A DNA stretch of 64,000 nucleotides, taken from contig NZ_CP012159.1 in assembly GCF_001189295.1 (NCBI RefSeq), positions 3,422,973 to 3,486,972 of the forward strand. Direction: 5' to 3'. The translations under genes and the position numbers were made by a program. The notes under the pieces are model-generated. The model ran no database searches. It had not been told where the DNA came from and saw nothing but the letters and a program-made list of their open reading frames with translations. Numbering within the stretch: the first letter of the stretch is position 1; every line of letters starts with the position of its first letter. Positions 57,834 through 64,000 of the stretch are shown piece by piece. Source of the stretch: Chondromyces crocatus (lineage in GTDB: Bacteria; Myxococcota_A; Polyangia; Polyangiales; Polyangiaceae).

Positions 57834-59798
57834 TCATTGGGGATCGACGTGCTCGGTGGCGTCGCCATTGCGTCGCAGGAGCAAGGCCAGGCCCCACACG
57901 AAAAGCACGAGCATCCCTGCGAGGGCGGTGCTGAGGGTGGGGCGGGTGTCGAGAAGTGGAATGCGGGGGAGAGGGATGAGGGGCAAGGGGAGGTGGTCGG
58001 CTCGTTCGAGGGCGCTTGCTCCGAGGGCGGTGAAAGCGAGGGCGCCGAGGAGGGTCAGTCCAGCGCGAAGATGCGCTTGCGAGGGCGAGCTCGGCCGGGT
58101 CGTCGCACGCCCGAGGAGGTGGGCGATGAGGAGCACGGTGATGGTCGCGACGAGGGTCCCCGAGGTGATGGCTCCGAGTGCGCCGTCAGCGGCGAGGAGG
58201 GGGAGTGTGCCCGTGGCGAGGGTGCTGAAGGACCAGGTGGCGATGCCGAGGCAGGAGGCAACGAGGAGGAGGGGGGGAAGAGGTGCCTTGGTCTGCTCCT
58301 GTTCGGTGCGGGGGTCTGCGTGAAGACGGGTCTCACGGGAGGTGAGGAGCTGGAGGCTCGCGGTCGTGGTGAGGGCTGCGGTGAGGAGCGCGGAGAGGCC
58401 GAGGACGCCGAGGAGATGGTGCTGGAGAGCCCGGGTTGCCCAGCTCGCGGCGGCGCCGCCGAGGAGGGTGAGAAGGAGCAGGAGGTGAGCGCGTCGGGGG
58501 CGATGCGTGGCGCCGAGCAAGGCGGCGGCGCCGAGGGCTGCGCCGATCCCGTTGCGGAGGGTGATGGACGCGGCGGTGAGCGCCTGGTCGCGTGGTGAAG
58601 GGGGGGCGGTGGCGGCGAGGCTGACATCGGCGTAGGTGGCCTCGCGGAGCAGGGCGCTCAGCGCGGACTCCAGGGCGTCAGGGTCGGCATCCTGGTCGAG
58701 GGCTGTGCGTGCGCCGAGGAGGCGATCGTCGAGGCGGGTGGGGTCGATGCCGCGCGCGCGCAGGGGGGCAGGCGCGGCGGTGAGCGCGAGGCTGGCAGCC
58801 GTGGCGAGAGGGGCGCGGGCGGCGGAGCGATCGCCTGCGCGGGTCGCGGTGAGGGCGCGGGTGATGTGGGCGCGGGCGCGGGTGAGCGGGCGCATGGTGC
58901 CGGCGGGATCGAGGGGAGCGCGCTGGCGGAGGGCGGCGAGGGCGGCTGGGCGGTCGGCCTCGGGGACGCCGCGGGCGGCGAGGTCGTGGCGGAGGTCGTC
59001 GTCGGAGCGGAGGGCGAGCTCGATGAAGGTGTAGCTGGGCAGGGGAGCTTCAGAGGGCCTGGTGGCGGCGTGGCGGAGGCCGATGAGGTGGAAGCCGAGG
59101 CTCCAGCGTTCCTCTTCGGTGAAGAAGGGGAAGGGAGCCATCGCCGTGCCGGGGACGCCGAAGCGGGTGGTCGTGACGGCGCGGAGCGGGCTCATGCCGT
59201 CGACGATCTCGGGGTCGTGGAAGTCCGTCGGGCGCGGGATGAGTGTCTCGGCGCGGGGGGTATCGGCGCGTCCGGTGTCGCCGTGGCAGGTGGCGCAGTG
59301 GGTGGCGAACAGGGTGGCGGCGAGGGCGGGATCGGGGGGGACGAGGGGGGCATCGGCGAGGTGGAAGGTGGCCTCGACGTCGCGGGCGACGAGGGTGGCC
59401 GCTTCCGCGACGTCGGGCTGAGGGGCGCGCGCTTCGATCTTCTCGCGGAGTGCTGCGATGCCAGGGGGGATGCCTGCGCCTTCCTTCGAGCCGCCTGTGG
59501 TGAGGTGGGCGGCGATCTTCGCAGCGTCGGTGAGCAGGTCGAGCTGCTCGTCGTACTCGAGCTGGCTGATGATGGTCCCGTCGCGCACGGCCGCGCCGTA
59601 GTCGGCCCCGACGTAGGTCAACATGTGCACGAGGCGCTGGGCCTGGATCTCGGGGGGCTCTCCTTCCTCGGCGCGCGCGGTGGCCGGTGGGGTGGCGAGC
59701 CAGAGAGCCGCGGCGGTCATCGCGACGGTGAGTGCAGCGCGACGCGCGCAGTGCTGATCCACGCCGAGAGGATAGCGGTGTGGGAAGCGGTCGCCCAT
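57834..59798 (-). CDS. Cytochrome c / FTR1-like membrane protein with degraded iron motif
   Basis: 654 residues. Signal or membrane start (ALTVAMTAAALWLATPPATARA), then the leader typical of cytochrome-FTR1 fusions (RLVHMLTYVGADYGAAVRDG, SQLEYDEQ, 56-85). A c-type heme site CATCH at 168-172 with a likely axial Met in GTAMAP (Met220). From about 400 there are six or seven membrane helices. The first contains RNGIGA (415-420) where FTR1 iron permeases have REGLEA, so both carboxylates needed for iron are lost. It may be an electron-transfer or non-iron relative. An ATG three codons upstream is possible. Confidence 0.75.
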   Translation of the reverse strand: MGDRFPHRYPLGVDQHCARRAALTVAMTAAALWLATPPATARAEEGEPPEIQAQRLVHMLTYVGADYGAAVRDGTIISQLEYDEQLDLLTDAAKIAAHLTTGGSKEGAGIPPGIAALREKIEARAPQPDVAEAATLVARDVEATFHLADAPLVPPDPALAATLFATHCATCHGDTGRADTPRAETLIPRPTDFHDPEIVDGMSPLRAVTTTRFGVPGTAMAPFPFFTEEERWSLGFHLIGLRHAATRPSEAPLPSYTFIELALRSDDDLRHDLAARGVPEADRPAALAALRQRAPLDPAGTMRPLTRARAHITRALTATRAGDRSAARAPLATAASLALTAAPAPLRARGIDPTRLDDRLLGARTALDQDADPDALESALSALLREATYADVSLAATAPPSPRDQALTAASITLRNGIGAALGAAALLGATHRPRRAHLLLLLTLLGGAAASWATRALQHHLLGVLGLSALLTAALTTTASLQLLTSRETRLHADPRTEQEQTKAPLPPLLLVASCLGIATWSFSTLATGTLPLLAADGALGAITSGTLVATITVLLIAHLLGRATTRPSSPSQAHLRAGLTLLGALAFTALGASALERADHLPLPLIPLPRIPLLDTRPTLSTALAGMLVLFVWGLALLLRRNGDATEHVDPQ

Positions 59799-60170
59799 GG
59801 TTGCCATGCGCGGAGCCGCGCACGGGGGGCGGCGGGTCGGGTGCGCTGTGGCCGTATCGGTGGGTCGAGGGGCAAGCAAAGACGGTGAGGGCCTGGAGAG
59901 CATGCGCAGCAGATCGGTCGGACGCTCGGACGGAGCGGCGTGCTGCAGAGCACCACACCTCCTGGCCGGTGTCGCGATGCCGGTGCTCTGCGCGGGAGAG
60001 CAGGGTGGCGACGGCAGGTGGATGGTTTCCTCGCTGCTCCCGGGGAGCGCGCGCGCTACACCAGGCCCATGCCCGAGCCGATCCATGATCCATACGCTGG
60101 TGGTCGGCGGGGGGAGCTGGGGGCGGGTCCACTCGTGTTCGGGGCCGATGCTGGGCCTGGAAGGGTTGGG
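59799..60170. other. Divergent intergenic region
   Basis: 372 bases between divergent genes (cytochrome/FTR1-like and DUF4230). Must carry both promoters; none can be assigned. No gene seen. Confidence 0.4.
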
Positions 60171-60815
60171 ATGAACCGTTCGTCTCCTGGACTGCTTCGT
60201 GGTGGGGTCATCGCGCTCGTCGCTGCGGTGCTCGGCGCAGGTGCGGCCATCACGGGATCGATGCTGCTCGCCTCCAGTGCCGAGCCAGCCCCCATCGTCC
60301 GCCCGACGCCGTCGATCGTCACGGCGATCCGTGACCTGGCGAGGCTGGAGACGGCGGAGGTGCATGTGGAGAAGGTCGTCGATCTGAGCGACCGACAGAG
60401 CCGCCTGTTCGGTCTGATCGAGGTGCGCGATGCGCTGCTGCTCGTCGCAGCGGGGCAGGCGACGCTCGGTGTGGATCTCTCCAGGGTCGGCGAGGGCGAC
60501 ATCTCTCTGGATCCCGAGACGGGCGTCGCGCAGCTCGTGCTGCCCGAGCCCGAGGTGTTCTCGGCGCGCCTCGACGAGAAGAACACGTACGTCTACACGC
60601 GCTCGACCGATCTCCTCGCTCGTCGGAACGAGCAGCTCGAGAGTCGCGCGCGGCAGGAGGCCGTTCGGGCCATCGAGAAGGCTGCGATCGACGGGGATGC
60701 GCTCGTGAGAGCGCGGGCGCAGGCCGAGCGGCAGCTCACGACGCTGGCAACGCAGCTCGGAGCGAAGCGGGTCGAGATCCGCTGGCGCAAGGTGCCAGCG
60801 GTCTCTCCGCGGTGA
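60171..60815 (+). CDS. DUF4230-family membrane-anchored protein
   Basis: 214 residues. One N-terminal membrane anchor (about 11-35, GVIALVAAVLGAGAAITGSMLL) followed by a periplasmic DUF4230 domain: VTAIRDLARLETAEVHVEKVV, LLLVAAGQATLGVDLSRV, AQLVLPEPEVFSARLDEKNTYVY, and a C-terminal helix-rich part (RQEAVRAIEKAAIDGDALVRARAQAERQLTTLATQLGAKRVEIRW). Family role unknown. GGAAGGG upstream supports the ATG at 60171. It stops three bases before the convergent FHA gene ends. Confidence 0.85.
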   Translation: MNRSSPGLLRGGVIALVAAVLGAGAAITGSMLLASSAEPAPIVRPTPSIVTAIRDLARLETAEVHVEKVVDLSDRQSRLFGLIEVRDALLLVAAGQATLGVDLSRVGEGDISLDPETGVAQLVLPEPEVFSARLDEKNTYVYTRSTDLLARRNEQLESRARQEAVRAIEKAAIDGDALVRARAQAERQLTTLATQLGAKRVEIRWRKVPAVSPR

Positions 60816-60818
60816 GGG

Positions 60819-61940
60819 TCAGCGGTAGGTGAAGCGCAGCTCGTGATCGCAGATGCGGATGAGGTCGCCCTCGATCAGCACCTTGCGGGAGATGCGCGCG
60901 CCGTTCTGCTCGATGCCGTTGGTCGAGCCGAGATCGACGACGTAGTACTGGCCGCCCGAGAACTCGACCATGGCGTGCTGGCGCGAGATGTTGGGGTCCT
61001 TGATGGTCAGGTCCACGGCCTGCTTTCCGCGCCCGATGATGAAGCGGTCCTTGTTCACCTGCATGCGCTGGCCGCCGTAGAGCACGTACAGAGGAGGTGA
61101 GGGGACCTGGGCGCCGCCGGGCAAGGGAGGCGAACTCGATGGTGCAGGTGCAGGGGGCGCCATGGTCGGCTCGCGCTGCAGTGCGCTGCTGGGCATGGGA
61201 GGTGGGGGCAGGCCGCCACCAGCAGGCGGTGTACCGTAGGGCGCGCTGCCCACCGCGGAGGGGGGCGGGGTCATCGCGCCCGGGGCTCCCGCCATGGAGG
61301 GATAGCGTGGCTGAGCCGAGAATGCGGACGAGGGGGGAGGAGGGCCCATCTGCACGTTGGTGGCGGTGGGCCGCTCCATGGGCCGCGCCTGGGGCGCATA
61401 GGGCGTCATGGTGGGTTTGTCCGCAGGGGGCGGGGTCGTTCGTGGTGGCGCCATGCCGGTAGGCCCGCCCGGAGGGATCATGGGAGGCGGGGTCGGTTGT
61501 GCGCCGGCGCGGATGGGGGGCGGGGTCGGTGTGGCCGCCATCGGGGGAGGCGGCGTGTGGAGCCTCGGCGGGGTCGGTTGCCGGGCGATCTGGCCCGGCC
61601 CGGGCACGGCGCTGGGCTGCATCGTGGGCGACATCTGAGGCTGCAGCGGCGGCTGCGCGTGCGGAGGCTCCGGCTGCATCGTCGGAGGTGGCTGCAGGGG
61701 CGGCGGCGTCGGGGTCGCGATCTGCCCCGCGTGCCCGGGCGAGAACTCCGCCGCTGGCTCGTCCCGGATGTGCATGACGACCTGGAGTCGCTGGCCACGC
61801 TGCCGCACGTACTGCTTCACGGCCTCGTTGAGGAGGTAGTCCACCGAGCACTCCAGCTCGCCTGACATCTGCTCGATGGCTTCCCAGAGGATGTCTCGGC
61901 ACTGGAACGAGCGAGGCCTCTTGGCCTGGAGATCGGTCAT
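60819..61940 (-). CDS. FHA-domain protein with RHH-like N-terminus and Pro-rich middle
   Basis: 373 residues from the ATG at 61940. N-terminal 60 residues (SFQCRDILWEAIEQMSGELECSVDYLLNEAVKQYVRQRG) look like a ribbon-helix-helix DNA-binding or dimer module. Residues about 68-265 are extremely Pro-rich (PTPPPLQPPPTMQP, repeated). The C-terminal 100 residues are a classic FHA domain: DRFIIGRGKQAVDLTI, NISRQHAMVEF, YYVVDLGSTNGIEQNGARI, with Arg, Ser-Arg-His and Asn-Gly that bind phosphothreonine. It could read out Ser/Thr kinase signals. A longer open frame upstream is not credible. Confidence 0.88.
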   Translation of the reverse strand: MTDLQAKRPRSFQCRDILWEAIEQMSGELECSVDYLLNEAVKQYVRQRGQRLQVVMHIRDEPAAEFSPGHAGQIATPTPPPLQPPPTMQPEPPHAQPPLQPQMSPTMQPSAVPGPGQIARQPTPPRLHTPPPPMAATPTPPPIRAGAQPTPPPMIPPGGPTGMAPPRTTPPPADKPTMTPYAPQARPMERPTATNVQMGPPPPSSAFSAQPRYPSMAGAPGAMTPPPSAVGSAPYGTPPAGGGLPPPPMPSSALQREPTMAPPAPAPSSSPPLPGGAQVPSPPLYVLYGGQRMQVNKDRFIIGRGKQAVDLTIKDPNISRQHAMVEFSGGQYYVVDLGSTNGIEQNGARISRKVLIEGDLIRICDHELRFTYR

Positions 61941-62251
61941 GAGTGCACCGCCTTCTGCGCGAGCGCCGCTCGGAGGAGGGCTCGAGGGCCATGGAGGGGG
62001 CGCGGGACTGTGCGTGCCATACGTCTTCCTATTATCCCCGGTGTTCGACGGCAGGGCACGAATTGTGAGCCTCGTCGGCGGCGGCGCCACCCCGTCGGCC
62101 GCTCGGATGCCTCTCTTGCGGGGGAAGGTCACGCGATGGCCCCTGCTCGACGCGCCGACGCTCGGACCGCGCGGGGAACCGAGGAGACGAGCGTCCGGAG
62201 GTATGCGGGAGCGACGACGTGCGCGGAGCGTGGGAAAGGCGTCGAGCGGGA
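61941..62251. other. Intergenic region
   Basis: 311 bases between the FHA gene start and the end of the DNA methyltransferase gene, both on the minus strand. Carries the FHA-gene promoter; AAGG lies about 12 bases before its ATG. Nothing else recognised. Confidence 0.4.
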
Positions 62252-63160
62252 TCACCCATGCGGAGCGAGAACATCGTGCATGGAAAGGCGCTCGTTGGCA
62301 GCCTCGACCTGCTCCGCGTCGATCTCGAACCCCAGGAACGTGCACCCCAGCCGGCGCGCGACGACGCCCGTCGTGCCCGAACCAGCAAACGGATCGAGCA
62401 CGAGCGTGTCGGGCCCGCTGGCCTCCGAAGCCTCGATGCAGCGCCGTGGCAGCTCTTCGGGAAACCGTGAGCGGTGAACGCGTCCCTCGACGCGCTCGTT
62501 CGCGAACTCCCACACGCTCCCGACCGGCGGCACACGCCGGAAGGCATGCTGCTCGCTGCGTGCGAGCAGATAGAGCGCTTCGTGCTGTCGGTGGGGCCTG
62601 CGGCAGCGACCTTCGGGCAGCGGGTTTCGCTTGCGCCAGATCACCTCGCCGCGGAGGAGCCATCCTTCATCGCAGAGCGCCAGCACGAGCCGATAGGGGA
62701 GCCCGAGGAGGTTGCCGTACTGCAACCAGGGGTCTCCTCCGAGAAACGCGCGTCGTCGGTATCTGGGTTTCGTGTACGCCGCGTTGTGCGGCGATAAGCC
62801 CTGGCGAAGATGACCGAGGGTGCTGTAGCTCCGGTCCTCGTGCCGCCAGTTGACCGGTGTGTTGTAGGCGTCTCCTAAATTGAGCCACAGCAGCCCTTTT
62901 GGCTTCAGCTTGCAACGGAGCGTCCTGAACACTCGCGTGAGGGTCGCCAGATAGGCGCGCGGGTCGGCTTCTTCGCCGATTCCTTCCGAGATCCGTTGCC
63001 CCCAGTAGGGCGGACTGGTGACAATGAGATCTACCGAGCCGTCGGGAAGCTTCTCGAGAAGCATCTGACAGTCGCCGTGCACCACCCGGTTCTTCGGGTA
63101 GGGACCGATGTCACCAGCCTCCGGACTTCTGCCCTCGCCGCGGAGCTCAATCGCCACCAA
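62252..63160 (-). CDS. Beta-class DNA methyltransferase (N4-cytosine or N6-adenine)
   Basis: 302 residues. Motif IV TSPPYWG (48-54) comes first, followed by the target-recognition region (about 95-210), and motif I DPFAGSGTTG (256-265) near the C-terminus: the beta-class order. SPPY favours N4-cytosine methylation, but adenine enzymes with SPPY exist. RVVHGDCQMLLEKLPDGSVDLIVTSPPY is the usual lead. No restriction endonuclease is next to it, so it may be an orphan or part of a lost system. The start (TTG at 63160 or GTG at 63157) is uncertain. The GC looks lower than in the flanks. Confidence 0.9.
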   Translation of the reverse strand: MVAIELRGEGRSPEAGDIGPYPKNRVVHGDCQMLLEKLPDGSVDLIVTSPPYWGQRISEGIGEEADPRAYLATLTRVFRTLRCKLKPKGLLWLNLGDAYNTPVNWRHEDRSYSTLGHLRQGLSPHNAAYTKPRYRRRAFLGGDPWLQYGNLLGLPYRLVLALCDEGWLLRGEVIWRKRNPLPEGRCRRPHRQHEALYLLARSEQHAFRRVPPVGSVWEFANERVEGRVHRSRFPEELPRRCIEASEASGPDTLVLDPFAGSGTTGVVARRLGCTFLGFEIDAEQVEAANERLSMHDVLAPHG

Positions 63161-63411
63161 TGGGCGACGTAATACAAGAGTGAAGAGGACAGAAGGAAAT
63201 TCCTTACGATGCTACTGGAAGGCGCGATAGGTAACTCATCCCTTGCTGTACGGCTGGTCCAAGGTTTGCTCCGGATACGCGCCTGGAGGCGGCGAGAAGC
63301 CCTGCGGGGCCGTCTCCGCAGGTTTCGTGGGGCAGTGTAGGTCGCCAGGCGACCAGCAAAAGCAGGGGGAGGAGTTAGGCAAACAAGGGGAAGACGAGGG
63401 CACTGAAGCTC

Positions 63412-63495
63412 GGCCCTGTGGCGGAACTGGCAGACGCGGTGGATTTAAAATCTACTGCCCGGGAGGGCGTTCCGGTTCGATTCCGGACGGGGCTA
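63412..63495 (+). tRNA. tRNA-Leu (TAA)
   Basis: 84 bases ending at A73, with a long variable arm (TGCCCGGGAGGGCGT) typical of tRNA-Leu. D arm GCGGAACTGGCAGACGC, anticodon arm GTGGA-TTTAAAA-TCTAC with TAA at 63446-63448, T arm TCCGG-TTCGATT-CCGGA. The acceptor pairs GGCCCTG with CGGGGCT, with a G-U at both ends of the stem. CC follows A73 and then TA and the IS end, so the genomic sequence right after position 75 has been replaced by the insertion. Confidence 0.95.
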
Positions 63496-63572
63496 CCTAG
63501 GGCCTGTCCCTAAATTTCCCCATCGTCAAAAACTTGGCCCACCTGCCCTGAGTGTGCTGAGGCAAGGCCACG

Positions 63573-63959
63573 ATGGCAGTTCGACGGCAACTCAACGATC
63601 AGCAGTGGTTACGCATCGAGAGCTTCTTGGCGAGTGAGCGGGGTAGAGGGCGACCCGCACTCGACGACCGTCTCTTCGTGGATGCCGTTCTTTGGATCCT
63701 CCGCACGGGGGCCCCGTGGCGGGACCTGCCAACGGAATTCGGTCCCTGGCAAACCGTGTTCAACCGCTTCGACCGCTGGTCCAAAACCGGCAAGTGGCAA
63801 CGGTTGTTCAAGGTGCTGCAGACAGACATCGACGACGAGTGGATCAGCATCGACTCGACGATCGTTCGCGCCCATCAGCACGCGGCGGGGGCAAAAGGGG
63901 GAGCCAGGGTCAGTGCATTGGGCGCTCTCGCGGAGGTCTGTCAACGAAGGTGCATTTGA
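63573..63959 (+). CDS. IS5-family transposase, first frame (OrfA), copy 2
   Basis: 128 residues, the same protein as in copy 1, with DUF4096-type domain and Asp94 in WISIDSTIV. The slippery A4-G5 run is at 63893-63901. Confidence 0.93.
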   Translation: MAVRRQLNDQQWLRIESFLASERGRGRPALDDRLFVDAVLWILRTGAPWRDLPTEFGPWQTVFNRFDRWSKTGKWQRLFKVLQTDIDDEWISIDSTIVRAHQHAAGAKGGARVSALGALAEVCQRRCI

Positions 63960-64000
63960 CCGTCGATGCCTTGGGTCTACCGCTGGACTTCATCATTACC
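63893..64000 (+). CDS. IS5-family transposase, second frame (OrfB portion), copy 2, partial
   Basis: The -1 frame continues the transposase (CIGRSRGGLSTKVHLTVDALG onward) and runs off the window. It is expected only as a fusion with OrfA by frameshifting. Confidence 0.85.

Larger units (their letters stand above)
63500..64000 (+). mobile_element. IS5-family insertion sequence, copy 2, cut by the window end
   Basis: Starts with the terminal repeat GGGCCTGTCCCTAAATT at 63500, preceded by TA at 63498-63499, four bases after the tRNA-Leu discriminator. Orientation is opposite to copy 1 (15415-16252). The visible 500 bases, including the terminal region and the first frame, look the same as in copy 1. 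The right end lies beyond the window. Confidence 0.95.

Overview
The window is very GC-rich DNA with the gene content of a myxobacterium, most likely of the Sorangium/Polyangium/Chondromyces group (Polyangiales). The signs are Hanks-type Ser/Thr kinases, many lipoproteins with Gly/Ser/Ala/Pro-rich linkers, MYXO-CTERM-type C-termini, secreted proteases with PPC domains, a collagen-like lipoprotein, MopE/SBBP-like and FG-GAP-like surface propellers, and long Pro-rich or coiled-coil proteins. The species is an inference; no rRNA or other marker gene is present.

Layout. 0-8 kb: an atypical kinase beside a PLP trans-sulfuration enzyme, a subtilase and a zinc metalloprotease that share C-terminal PPC domains, then small HNH and VOC proteins. 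8.4-15.4 kb: tRNA-His, an HDAC-like deacetylase, a lytic transglycosylase with helical repeats, a membrane protein, and three blocks of intergenic tandem repeats. 15.4-19.8 kb: an IS5-family element, a frameshifted kinase pseudogene and its intact paralogue (kinase, membrane segment, TonB-like C-terminus). 20-31 kb: collagen-like lipoprotein, CotH-like protein, RbfA-like protein, quinone oxidoreductase, Cys-rich repeat lipoprotein, uracil-DNA-glycosylase-family protein, SAM methyltransferase and a secreted alpha/beta hydrolase. 31-36 kb: two tandem FG-GAP/MYXO-CTERM paralogues. 36-44 kb: lipoproteins, a glutaminase-like/transglutaminase fusion, a CPCC protein, an FGE-like protein, a 7TM protein and a 43-bp repeat block. 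44-49 kb: an SDR/LysR divergent pair, a two-gene AAA ATPase + DUF4276 module of lower GC (candidate defence system), and a DUF695/RraB-like protein. 49-62 kb: a propeller lipoprotein, a 1234-residue coiled-coil protein, a CAP-domain lipoprotein, a cytochrome c/FTR1-like protein with degraded iron motifs, a DUF4230 protein and an FHA protein. 62-64 kb: a beta-class DNA methyltransferase, tRNA-Leu(TAA), and a second copy of the IS in opposite orientation, cut off by the window end.

Most genes are single transcription units of surface, signalling and lipoprotein functions typical of a large social-bacterial genome. Clear co-transcription is seen only for kinase/trans-sulfuration enzyme (13-base gap) and AAA/DUF4276 (4-base overlap). 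The least explained material is the AAA/DUF4276 pair, the glutaminase-like/transglutaminase fusion without its nucleophile, and the strictly periodic 36-, 42- and 43-bp intergenic repeats.
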